From contig CM049400.1 in assembly GCA_026929865.2 (NCBI GenBank), forward strand, positions 16,008,001 through 16,072,000: a stretch of 64,000 bases of DNA, written 5' to 3'. Of this stretch, positions 1 to 10,900 are shown piece after piece; within the stretch, counting starts at the first letter, position 1, and each line of letters begins with the position of its first letter. A program made the translations under genes and the position numbers. The notes under the pieces were generated by a model, which was not told where the DNA came from, searched no databases, and saw only the letters and a list, made by a program, of their open reading frames with translations. The stretch is from Hyperoplus lanceolatus (Eukaryota > Chordata > Actinopteri > Uranoscopiformes > Ammodytidae).

Positions 1-1857
1 AGGAATAAGTGCACATCCATGATTAGGAAAGCCAAATCTGAATACTACCTTGAATTAATCTCCGACTGCTACTCTAACCCTGCACTATTTTGGAAAGCTG
101 TGAACTATAATAAGAACAATTCTAACACAGTTCCCACTCAGATCAAATTAAATGGTCACACTCTCAATGATCAAAAAGAGATTGGCTTAGCTTTTAATAA
201 ACATTTTGTAGCTGCTGGTAAACTCTTTCAGAATGGAGGATATACGCCTTCTACCACCAGTAGTAACGTACCACCTGTCTCTCAAACTCCTATTTTCAGC
301 CTTGATCTTCTTCCCACAAGTGTTGTTGTAGATGCACTCCCAAGAAGTACATGGGAGAGGACAATTTGGACCCGTTTTCAATCAAGCTTTCTACACATAT
401 AATATCAAGCAGGTCACAGTACTGTCTCTGCTGTGACTTTGGTTGTAGACAACATTGTTACAGAATTAGACAAGAAAAAGCACTGTGCAGCACTTTTTAT
501 TGATCTTTCAAAGGCCTTTGATACTGTTGACCACCATTTGCTTTTACAGAGGCTGCATGACATTGGCTTTGATCAGTCTGCATGTAGCTGGTTCAGGGAT
601 TATCTCTCTGATAGACAGCAGTCAGTTAAACTCGGAAGATACCAATCTGAGTTCTTAACTGTTACAAATGGTGTCCCACAGGGCTCAATTATAGGTCCAG
701 TTCTTTTCACAATTTATATAAATAACATTGTTTCATCGCTAAAAAACTGTCATGCCCATCTATACGCTGACGACACAGTACTGTATTGCATTTCCGATTC
801 GGTGCACCAATCTATTCAGAACCTACAAAGCTCTTTTAACACCCTGCAGGACTGTCTAGTGGACCTCAGGCTGGTTCTAAATACAGACAAAACCAAATAT
901 ATGTGTTTCTCCAGAGCAAGAACTACAACTTTTAATGATTTTAATATTTTTTACAAAGAATGGATTTTTAATTGAAAGAGTCACAGAGTACAAATATCTC
1001 GGCATCTGGTTAGATGATAAACTCACTTTTAATTTCCATATAAAAAATCTTATTTGTCGACTACGACAAAAAATTGGCTATTTTTATAGGAACAAAACCA
1101 CCTTCCCTTTATTTAGTAGGAAAAGGATTATTGAGGCAGTTTTTATGTCTGTCCTTGATTACGGTGATGTGGTTTACCGGCATGCATCTCATTCATGTCT
1201 TAAACTCCTAGACTCTGTTTTTCACTCTGCTTTAAGGTTCATCACAGGAGATGCTTATGACACACACCATTGTCTTTTATATGAAAAGGTTGGGTGGTAC
1301 TCCCTTAAAGAGAGACGTGATGCACATTGGCATATTTTTATTTACAAAGCCTTGACCGGGAAGCTTCCTCGTTATTTAACAGAAATGTTGCAAATTTCAG
1401 ATGGGCTTTATCAGACCCGCTCCGAAGACATGCTCATGCTTTATGTCCCACAAGCCCGGTCTGAGCTGGGAAAGACAGCTTTTAGCTTAAGTGCCCCCGA
1501 CTCCTGGAACAACTTACAGCAACAAATTAAACTAAATACCTTCATATCCTTTAATCAATTTAAACAAACTATCTTAAATCTGCCAAACCTACCTGTAACT
1601 GTTTTAATTAGGCTATATTGTACTTTCACCCATTTCATTTTAATTGCTGCCACTCTTCACCACTATGTAAATGTTTCAATTGTTTTTTTCTCTCTTCACC
1701 TGTTGTTGTGTATTTGATGTATTTGCATTGAATATTGTGTATGTATTGTTGTTTTTCCTTGGAATTTATTTGAACTCGACACCATTGTAAATGAGGGTCA
1801 CCCCTCAATTGGTCTCTCGAGGATAAATAAAAGTTAAATAAATAAAAAATAAAAAAT
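1..1857 (+). mobile_element. Non-LTR (LINE) retrotransposon, 5'-truncated by the window edge, jockey/CR1/L2/Rex1-like
   Basis: The stretch encodes pieces of a LINE ORF2: a linker upstream of the reverse transcriptase, the RT core and a C-terminal tail typical of fish jockey/CR1/L2/Rex1-type elements. It ends in an untranslated tail (1718-1818) and an A/T-rich terminal tract of TAAATAA-like repeats (1819-1857), the usual 3' end of target-primed elements. No LTRs are seen, and the 5' end lies outside the window. The copy is dead, with an internal deletion and a frameshift described under the ORF entry. A second fragment of the same 3' end lies in the opposite orientation at 6478-6596, so it is a dispersed family. 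The clade is uncertain without a phylogeny. Confidence 0.85.
19..1717 (+). pseudogene. Decayed LINE ORF2 (reverse transcriptase)
   Basis: Three reading-frame blocks belong to one former ORF. Block 1 (19-402) is the region before the RT. It then jumps directly to the middle of the RT, implying loss of roughly 90 codons that should hold the first RT motifs. Block 2 (433-975) has the motif DLSKAFDTVDH, the NGVPQGSIIGP motif and the catalytic YADD box at 763-774. Block 3 (935-1717) continues as the thumb and C-terminal tail in another frame, with LAPDSWNNL-like residues (here SAPDSWNNL) typical of the family's C-terminus. The frame changes inside or just after the T-rich run near 945-955, consistent with a one-base indel. 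The catalytic aspartates remain, but no functional product is possible. Confidence 0.85.
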
Positions 1858-1858
1858 T

Positions 1859-2174
1859 GCTTTCTGTGAGGAGTCGGACACGTAATCTTTCAGCTCCGTG
1901 AGAGAGAGAGTAGTTAGCAATCAGCATTGCAATCAGGTGCGTGTGGCAGTGACTGGCATTAGTTCATGCAGTGTCAAAACCACTCTCACGGAGCCGAAAA
2001 GAGTCCTCACACTTTCAACACACGGACATGCACTATATTGCTCCCTTCTCAGTTCACACTCACGCGCCTGGCACGCGCTAGTAATCAGCTTTGCGACAGC
2101 GGGCGTCGTAAAAATACTACCGCTTTTGTCCAAAGGGGACGGCAACGTGCCATGTTACTCGTAGTGGCTTTAAG
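1859..2174. repeat. Dispersed repeat B, copy 1
   Basis: About 315 bp starting GCTTTCTGTGAGGAGTCGG and ending CTCGTAGTGGCTTTAAG recur in the same orientation at 27448-29664, where the copy is split by a transposon. The two copies differ by small indels: copy 2 has an extra block after GTAGTTAG that can pair with the later AGTTGATGCAGTGTC to form a hairpin. No TIR or target duplication was resolved, and short overlapping ORFs here (1898-2181) look fortuitous. It could be a fragment of a larger transposon or a solo terminal repeat. Confidence 0.75.
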
Positions 2175-2205
2175 TGTTTAATGCTCAAAATTTTCTGGGG
2201 GGGAA

Positions 2206-3688
2206 CCCCAGACCTAGCCTGGTGCTACCAGACCATCGTACTTCATTTCATTTGTACAGAAGGTCTAGCAGTAGCCTGGTGCTACCAGACCATCGTACTT
2301 CATTTCATTTGTACAGAAGGTCTGGCAGTGCTTTAATTGGCAAACGTTCACTCATGGAGGCGGGTGTCTGTTAAAGTTTAAAACTATTGGATCTGCCCAG
2401 TGCCACTCTGGATTAGCCAACCAATCGCATAACGTTTGGTCGTCACGTGTGTCATGAGCCGGCTTCTGGCAACTGAAACTGGAGCGCGACTTCGACGTCA
2501 TCGTTCTCAGCCACTCGCTCTGTTCGCTGATTGGACCGGTTGTCGAATCTCCAGCAAAACTGGGAAATGGGCTGTACACGAGCCCTGCATTCCAATAGTA
2601 GTTGCACTTCCCCTCGTTCATTTACCCTCAGCCCTTGGCATGACGTAACAGCATACGTTGCACGGAGGGAACTTGGAGAGCGGAGGGAGACTGGGCGGGG
2701 GATGAGCGGAGGATTTAAATGGAACCCACTTGCCCACTTGCCCTTGTAGTCGCAATGGACCGTCAGTTACATAGGTAAATTTGAATGCAAATATTACAGA
2801 ATTATAACATTCTGCTAAGGTAGCCTATGTTGCAGAAAGCCATTTCCATAGCATAACAAACATTGAATTTTGACACGGTAACTCAGATTATCAAGATATT
2901 GTTACTTACACATGTAAATAGTTTGCTCCGACATATTTTCTTATTTATACTTTCAACCAAAAAACATTTGTTTTAAATAGTCCTCTAATTGGCAGCCATC
3001 GGTGTTATAGCAGCAATGTGTAAACTGCAATACATTCACTGGATTGTTCGTATGGAAATAGGATAGCCTAATTGAGGCGTTTTGGAATAGGCCTATATTT
3101 ATATATATATATTTGTCCTGCAGGTGGCCGCGATGTCCCTAAAAGCATACAGTCTACCGGAAAATAAAAGGAGAAGAAGAAGAAGACGAACTGCAATGCA
3201 CTGTGGGTGATATCCACCTCGGAGTGACCATCCATGTTGACTTGATCACTCAGCCCTCCGAGGGTCTATCTCACGAAGTTCACTTCAGTTTCCAGACTAT
3301 TGGAACGACACTTAAGATGGCAGCGGGGATTCCCCCGAGGGCAAGTGCCTAGGGCAAGTGAACGAGGGCCTGTTGAACGGGTATTGGAACGTACCCCCAG
3401 ACTGACTACTGAAGGGAAAATAAAATTTGGCCGGAAGTAGGCGGGCGGGCGGAGCCAGGCTAGTCTAGCAGTGCTGTAATTGGCAAACGTTCACTCATGG
3501 AGGCGGGTGTCTGTTAAAGTTTAAAACTATTGGATCTGCCCAGTGCCACTCGCTCTGTTCGCTGATTGGACCGGCTGTCGAATCTCCGGAAAACTGGGAA
3601 ATGGGCTGTACACCCAGACTGACTACTGAAGGGAAAATAAAATTTGGCCAAAGTAGGCGGGCGGGGCGGAGCCAGGCTACCCCAGACC
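2206..3688. mobile_element. Composite MITE array (TAGCCTGG family) with a 9-bp target duplication
   Basis: The 9-bp direct repeat CCCCAGACC lies at 2206-2214 and 3680-3688. Between them the insert begins TAGCCTGG (2215) and ends CCAGGCTA (3679), an 8-bp terminal inverted repeat. Inside are a tandem duplication of the first 57 bp (2215-2271 and 2272-2328), one long unit (2272-3462) that itself carries another element (2585-3392), and a second, internally deleted unit (3463-3679). The two units share the stretch from GGCAAACGTTCACTC to GCCAGGCTA. A 9-bp duplication is characteristic of Mutator-like elements, so that superfamily is the suggested affiliation. No transposase is present. Confidence 0.75.
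2585..3392 (+). mobile_element. Element C copy 1, inserted in the MITE array
   Basis: The ends are CTGCATTCCAATA (2585) and TATTGGAACGTAC (3382-3394), imperfect inverted repeats. The flanking MITE sequence is uninterrupted in the neighbouring unit at 3600-3615, which marks this as an insertion. Both end regions (GTTCATTTACCCTCAGCCC on the left; TTAAGATGGCAGCGGGG and the AGAAGAAGAAGAAGACGAAC tract on the right) recur in inverted orientation at 17311-17855. The middle (about 2757-3115) is absent from the other copy. No coding potential was seen and the superfamily is unknown. Confidence 0.7.
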
Positions 3689-4380
3689 CCCACTTACAAT
3701 ATGTCCACACCCAATGTTTAATTAAAACCTGTCCTACGACTTTACAATTCATGAATTTGTTTATTTTAATAAGATGTTTTATCACATTTTCCAATTATCT
3801 TTTATTTCTGATTTATTATGAACGATATGTAAACTTGCAGGACACTAGCAAAAATGATTGGGTGCGAAAGAGGACACGGTTTTGGGTCCCTCGGTCAAAA
3901 AATCTCACTCCAAACTTTTGGTGAAACTTGGCAGCCCTTGCCTAGACCTACCGATAAAAAAAAAAACGGTAGCCTATATGGCATTATTATGGCTACATTA
4001 GGCAACACAAAGTAGCCTACTGCACCTCAACAGCCTTTTATTAGCTGCCAATTGTTTTACAATAGACCATCATGCTAACTTTGTTTCATGGAGCTAGCTA
4101 ACCTTTTATTCCTCAGTGACCCGACCTGACACTGAATGGCTGAAGTAGGCTAATTAGCTAATAATTGGCGCAGCTGGGGGTACAGTAAAATGAGTGTGGC
4201 ATTACAATTAGGCTAGTATTATTATGTAGCATAATTGGAACATTTTAACTCTATAATAAGTAACACCAGCGCGTGGCTTTACTAGCATAGCCTACTTATT
4301 TATATATTGCGAGTGACAGTATTTTCTCTTGCTACATGCTTCGTTTTTGGAGTTTCTCATCATGTCTTTTTAATGTCCTT
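3689..4380. other. Intergenic stretch upstream of the TRIM44-like gene
   Basis: A/T-rich sequence with no recognisable exon or mobile element. A TATTTATATATT stretch around 4300 could act as a TATA-like element for the gene downstream, but no transcription start can be fixed from sequence alone. Confidence 0.4.
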
Positions 4381-4384
4381 GTCA

Positions 4385-4750
4385 GGCTAGTTTTCCCTCT
4401 CCAACCTCTGCGTGTCTCTGCAGCTCCCTCCTCCCACACACACCGGGGACTCGGGGAGACTACAAGTAGGAAGTAGAAGTGAAAAAAAGCAGACAGCCGA
4501 TGAAAATAAGGAAGTAAATGCCGTCGGAACCGGTCGGAACGGAGCTGGAGTCCCCCTTCAGCTGTGAGAGTGAAAGAAGACAGCAGCTCAGTAATAGAAC
4601 CTCAAGGCACAACAACAACGCCTGTGCTACGGAAGTTAGCCGTCAAGCTAACTCCTCCACTGACTGCACATTATTTCCAAAACAAGCACAAGACAGAGAG
4701 AGAACGATAGAGAAAGAAAAAATAAAGGGGGAGGCGGAAGACACAGACAA
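4385..4750 (+). other. trim44: TRIM44-like exon 1 (mostly or wholly 5' UTR)
   Basis: A G/C-richer stretch ends in an excellent splice donor (GACAA|GTAAGT at 4750/4751). The left limit is approximate because no promoter element is clear. An ATG at 4518 in weak context (T at -3, C at +4) opens a frame that stays open to the donor. If joined to exon 2 at 5639, it continues in frame into the main ORF and would add about 80 residues rich in Ser, Asn, Glu and Lys. The extension has no recognisable domain, and family comparison favours the downstream ATG at 5646, so I treat exon 1 as leader. Confidence 0.55.
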
Positions 4751-5638
4751 GTAAGTACACTGTTGTGAGTTGCAAACTGGTAAAGCCCCACAGGATGATG
4801 GGAAGAAATGTGTGTGTGTATGTTCGTGTGTGGATTGGAAACACAGTGTGAATGTGTGAGTCCGACACAGGTGAGGAAAAAAACAGAGGTTAAGGGTGAG
4901 TTTTTGCATTACAGCATTTTTTCTATTTCCGTTTTTTTTGTGTCAGCAACAGAAAAGAGTAAGCAAACCGACCCCTGGCCAGGCCAGGAAAGTGCTCTGG
5001 CAGAATGAGAAAGATATTGTTTGCATACGCTGTGCACAAGCCATGCACTGTGACCTATCTCCATTCGTTCAGGTTGACTCCTGCACACTCACAGTGGACT
5101 GGAATGAAAGTAAGAGGGCAAAAAGACAAAACACGATACAAAACGTGAAAAGGTCAGGGCCGGTGACACACAGTAGGAGGTGAAGAGAAGTGGGGGGAAC
5201 ATGCCTTGATGGTTGTTCATGTTGACAGTACCGTGGTTCACACTCAGCACTTTCTGTTTGTGAGTCAGTAAACACAGTGTGCGTGTAGGCTATGCACTCG
5301 AAAGGCAGTTCAGTGACTGCAGATGGGGCCTTCGTGCTTATTGCCCTTGCAAAATGATGTGCTTTCTTTTTTTGTGTTTATGTGTGCCTGTAGTAGCTTG
5401 CGTGATAGTGTTGTCCTCTGGATTTTACTTCCTGTGGACTTTCCCTCCATCCATAGCCTACATTCTCTGTCATGGGGGAATAATATATTTTAAAAGGGAT
5501 TAGTCTTGAGGATGTTGGACTTTCCCCTCATGCAAATTTGATAGCTGTTCACAGAAGATCAAAGCTATTAATAAACTGTCCTCTACTCTGTGTGTGTCTC
5601 CGTAAAGTCCTCACATCCTCCACAATTATCACCACCAG
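4751..5638 (+). other. Intron 1 of the TRIM44-like gene
   Basis: Donor GTAAGT at 4751. The acceptor is most likely CACCACCAG at 5630-5638, with an alternative TTCACAG ending at 5554. Both acceptors keep the same frame relative to exon 1. No mobile element or other gene was recognised inside. Confidence 0.55.
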
Positions 5639-5645
5639 CCCTGCC

Positions 5646-6290
5646 ATGGACGACAAAGAGGATCCCCGGGAAGGAGCTGTGTGTTTGAAACAAGAGGAGC
5701 TGCCGCAGATGGACGGTTCGTGCGATGCTTGCGAGCCTGATGAGGCCCAACCGGCCACGCAAGTGTGCCACACCTGCAGCTTTGCCTTCTGCACTTACCA
5801 TGCCGACAGACATGGTGCCAGCACTCGTCACCGAATCATGCCTTATAACCACGAGGAAACACAAGCCAATGGACGTGGTGAGACCAGCAGAGGCAATAAT
5901 GGAGTCGGAGGTGAAGCTGAAGAAGATGCTGGCGGTGGGGGCAGGCTGGCAAATGGAATGGGCGGAGGAGATCAAGGGATGGAACTACTTGGCGCAGCGA
6001 TGGCTAATGCAGACATAAGTGGTGATGCCGCGGCAAACAAATCAGTCAGGAATGGACTGGATGGAGCAGAGGGTGCGGAAGCAGGGCAGGAGGAGGAGGC
6101 CATGGCTGCTGAGGATGCTGGGAAGAGGGACACTGTCACGGTGGAGAGACTGCGCTGCAAGGAGCACGGCCAGGAAGGCTCCCTCTACTGCAAAGCAGAC
6201 GAGAAGATCATCTGTGTGGTGTGTGCCGTGCAGGGTGAGCACCGCGGGCACGAGATCATCACCCTGCACGAGGGCTACGCCTGGCAGAAG
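5646..6290 (+). CDS. trim44: TRIM44-like coding exon (exon 2): UBP-like finger, linker, B-box
   Basis: The start at 5646 sits in a strong context (GCC before ATG, G after) about 7 nt inside the exon. 215 codons run to the donor AAG|GTGAGT at 6290/6291, phase 0. The UBP-like finger uses C26, C29, C41, C44, C49, H52, H56 and H62. The B-box type 2 ligands are all present: C171, H174, C182, D185, C190, C193, H199, H202. The linker between them is Gly/Ala/Glu-rich and includes [12 protein letters not shown]. Human TRIM44 has a long Glu/Ser-rich acidic run here, so composition differs while position is conserved. Reading past the donor to the stop at 6398 adds only intron-encoded residues. Confidence 0.88.
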
Positions 6291-7921
6291 GTGAGTCGCA
6301 TACAAATACTGGAACATTACATACCCTTTGTTTACGTTCCCGTTTACAGAGACACTAGGCTGTGGAATAGCACTAGATTTGTTTGTGAGCACACATAGTA
6401 GGGACATGAAGGGGTCATGAGGAGATATGTTTTCCAAAATCACTGAATCCACCTTTAACTATATTTAATTTAATTTTCATTTCACTTGTATTTACAATAA
6501 CGTCGTGTTCAAAACAAATTCAAAGGAAAAACAACAATACATACAAAATATTCAATGCAAATACATCAAATACACAACAACAGGTGAAGAGATATAATAT
6601 AAACCTGGGCTAAATGTAGTTGCAGACGCTTATGGACCAGAGTTTGTTTGAAAACTGGACATTATTGACTGTATGAAGTCAGTATATTGGCAGTTCTTAC
6701 CTTTGCAATGCTTTATCTGTATGCTCTGACATTGTGACCCATAACTTATGAGAAATACGAACAGGGATTCTGTTACGCCAGCCGTCGGCACAGTGACACT
6801 CACCAAGGCATGCCTGCTGCTTTCGATTGTAATTGGAAAATCGGGATCCTCAGACACAGCAGCACACACAGTGTGCAGGATTCAGCAGTTTTAAAATGTG
6901 TGTCCTATGACCCTGTCTTAAACCATAGACTGAATATAAAAGAAAACAACTAAATAAAAATGAAAATAACAGATGTACTGGAATGCATTGCACACAGGTC
7001 AGAACACTGTACTACTGAGTTTGACTACCATGGCCCGAGTGCAATGGGACACACTGCTGCGGTTTTGGGCCGATAGCCAGAAACTTGACATTTTTGGACA
7101 TGACCACATTAGATGTCAATAAGTGCCACAGCTATTTTTACATTTCACACATAATGATGAGCACATAGGGTCATATTAACATCGAATAGCAGGGTAACAT
7201 GCAGTCGGGCAGTGTAGTATTTTAAACATAACAAAGTCACATGGGTGCCCGCATGACATCATGCATAAATTAATGCAATCATACAGCTACATAAATGTTT
7301 TCTATGAAAATGGTGAAATGGAATTTATACATTATGATTATGTACGTTTGGCGCGGCGCCAATTATTGCCTCACCCTTCCTTCATTTCCTAGATGGCTTT
7401 ATGCTTGTGGTGGATTTTATAAGTCTAGGGAGTCATCAGTGGTTCACTGCTGCATTGCAGTTTGTCCAGTAAGCCCGGCTAACGCTGTGCTGGATTTTTG
7501 CACAGACACTACTGACTCAGTTCTTGATCGATGAATATAATACCATTTAGAGTCAGATGTTATCAGCACACTGAACACATTGGGACTGTGTAATTGCACA
7601 GAGGGCCAGTTAACAAGATATGATATTATCAGAAAAAACAGGAATTAGGTTTGGATTAAAAGTTTGTGCAGTCACAGGGTTTTGCTTGTGCAGCCAGAAA
7701 TAAATTGGATCCCAAAAAATCTCCGCAAGACCCTCATTTGAAAATTGCCACACAAAGCAGGCGCATTTAGCTACATGACCCTCATGGTGTGCTGACTGTA
7801 ATTTACAGCAAGTTTTGTCCTCTGCCCTCTGGCTATACATCTGAACAAAAGTAGAGCAACACACTTTGCTGGTTTACTCTTGCATCCTGTCAACATATGG
7901 ATTGATGGGAGACAAAGGGGG

Positions 7922-7967
<46 letters not shown>

Positions 7968-10900
7968 CCTAGGGCCACATTCATTTCTCTAAAGTTACTC
8001 CAGCTTTTATGCATCCCGTGTTTGTGTATCCATGTGAAAGTTCCCTTTATCCTCGGGAGTAGTAATATAATATGCCATTGCTGTAAACTGCAGCATGTAG
8101 CATTTCAAACTTTGTATGTAAAATTGTAACCCGTGTGATGGACTGGTAAGCTGTCAAGGATGTACCATGCCTTTTTATTGTGTGTAAGCATCGTCTAAAA
8201 GAATCATCACATTATCAATGCTGAGATATTTGTTCAAAAATATTGTACGTCTCAATGTGCCCAGTCTTTATTTTTATTCAGTTAAGCATAGGTGATGCTC
8301 TATTAAATATTCACTTGCATAATAATTCCCTACAAACCAGTTCACCGGGGTGTTTCTATTATTGTTTGAGTCACGGAGAAAGTATTCATGTGTGCATGCT
8401 AGGTTTTTATGTAGTGTTTGTTTACTGTGTGTTTGTCTGCTTCAACTGTAGAGCAGGCAGGGTTATGACTTGCTGGGCTGTACACAGCAGATGGCAGAGA
8501 AGATCAAGACCAAGTGGACCAACCCTGAGGTGAGCGCAAACTCCTGCATACAGAACACTGAGTCCAATCCTAACATGAGTCACAGGGTACGGGGCCATTT
8601 TTAGAACACTTCTCCCAAAAGACTTGCACTTAGCTGCTCTCATTTCGTAATGAGCTCCAACTGACTCTTATCAAATTAAATGAAAAATGTCTCCGAAGCA
8701 ACAAAAGGTGGGTTTGACCTCCTCGCAAGGAATGACAGGGTGCCGTGTGCATATTGCATTGCTTATCATCATGTGATTTTGATATGTTGTTTGATTATAT
8801 TTGCTCATGATTTCTCCTACAAAGATATCCCCCAGTGCTGTGTACAAAAGTCAACATTTCCCTTTTAAGCATTTCTGACAAAGCTGAACAAGTATAGCAA
8901 ACGTATGGTTTAATAGTAATTGATACAAATAGCACAAAACGCGCATAAAGAAGGTTGCTTTCAATGCTGTTGCAATTTCTTTTTACAGTTATTTATGTGC
9001 AAACGGGTGATGTAAAATAATCTGTAGAAACTTAATATATTATTTCATGTGTAGTTCCACCTGTAAGGACCATCTTGATTTAACGTTCCGTTGTTATACA
9101 ATATATATTATTTGATTCAAGGTATTCTGGTATAGATTGAGGAAAGCTAAGTCTCATTTCAGTGTGCCAGGAAAATTAGTCCATGCAGTCTCAGGCAGCC
9201 TGACCAAATTAAAACTGCAGACCCTGCATGTCCATGTTTTCTATATTTTAAATGCATTTATGTTATATTTTATCTATCACTTTCTTAACTGCTCTTAAGA
9301 TTTCTCCCAATCTGGGTTGAAGACCATTTATTATAGATAAGTTATAATGTAATTAATATTATTAGCAAAATTAGTATTTTTATCAAATAGGTAATAGTTA
9401 GTTTGTTCTGCTCCACATCAGGGACCAATTAATCAAGTTAATTCCGTTTTCACACTACAATATTTTCAAGGGGACCAAAATTATTGATGTGTGAGAGCAA
9501 AATAATATAGCGGCCAATTCACAAATTACACGCAAAGGTGGAAATGCCAAGCCGACAGCATTCATGGGTGCCCCTGTGTCACTTGATGTACGGTATGCAA
9601 ATGAGGGAATATTGTAAATTCAGCTCAAAATTGCTCCATTCCTATGCAAATAAGCCTTGTTGCAAATACCACCTAATTCGTAAAGACCAGCGCTAATTGC
9701 TACAGGCCATTATAGTGGGGCTTTTTAATACCTCTGGCCACCGTGTATAATCCTCCCGCATGTTCTCTCTTTCTGTCTATATCTCTGTTTTCAAAGCTTG
9801 TGAGCTTTTGATGATAATGAATTTATATTGAGCATTCACCACCATCGAGTCCTGGCTGATCGCACAGGGCTAAAACGCACAGTTCCTCCTGTCCCACAGG
9901 GAATAAATCTGCTTACTCACTTAAACGCAAAAGAGTGAAAACAGCGCTCGGCTGCCTAACTTTGTGAGCGTGTTAGCGCCGGCATATAATTAGTGCAGAT
10001 TATTCTGAGGATATGGTGCTAAAACAGGGCAGGTTGCGGGTGTATTTATCTACAAATCATGGAGCTATTACTATACGCAATCCATTCTTAGTGGATCTGG
10101 CCAAAAGAGTAAAATAATAGCAGACTCCGACAATGCAACACTTTCCAATTTCACAATGGAGGGACAACTATGTGGGTTGATCTTGACCCCTGCTCGTTCG
10201 TATTTATCACTTGAGCCACGATAATTTGGAATAATTTCCTCCATTTTGTAGAAGCTAAAGAAATTAAAATCCCTACACTGCTTCTGATAATGCACAGCCC
10301 AGCTGGCCACAGTAGCTGGCTTAATCATAAAATGGAGCAATGCTTCCTGCAGTCGGGCCAGATGGAGGTAGGATCATGTTCTCACCACAAGCAAACCATA
10401 CCAGAGTGTGTTTGTAACTGGACCGAGACCAACTCTTCAACAAGGTCTCACTGTGGTTGTTTTGGTCCACTCCAGAGTGTGATTTCTGTTTTCACATCTG
10501 CCCAAACAAAACTGCACCAAGGGGGTGAACACCCCAGGGTTCAATTCAACAAAACCAAACAAGGCAGGTGTGAAGGCACCCTATGACTATAGTACTTTAT
10601 TATTCCTGCAGGTTTTCGGTAAACTTTGGTTGAACCTAGTTTCAAGCCATGGGGGGACATAACAGAGCAAAATAATAACAGCAATTTCTCATTTCTAATT
10701 CAGAGGATACAGCAGTAAGAACTGCAGTAGTATATGCACTGCAGCAGTGAAGACACAGCAGTCTACTCTACTCTGAGATAAAGAGGGATTAGAAAGATTA
10801 TGTCATAAAGGCTTATGGTAGTAAACATGAGAGCCAATTATTTCAATCTATACATTTATCATGTTGCCCCATTCACAAATCATAGTTCTGTCTCTGCAGA

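Larger units (their letters stand above)
6291..8451 (+). other. Intron 2 of the TRIM44-like gene
   Basis: 2161 bp from donor GTGAGT to the acceptor ending CTGTAG at 8451. It holds the end of a TTAA-type MITE (6428-6458), a reversed LINE 3' fragment (6478-6596) and a CA repeat (7923-7966). The remainder shows no recognisable feature. Confidence 0.7.

Noticed and set aside
5538-5645. Upstream in-frame extension of the TRIM44 exon to an ATG at 5538
   Set aside because: The segment lies upstream of the likely acceptor, encodes no family-like residues and its ATG has poor context; the family alignment starts near 5646.
6291-6398. Continuation of the exon 2 reading frame to a stop at 6398
   Set aside because: It follows a consensus GTGAGT donor and encodes intron residues with no similarity; the coiled-coil exon joins in phase instead.
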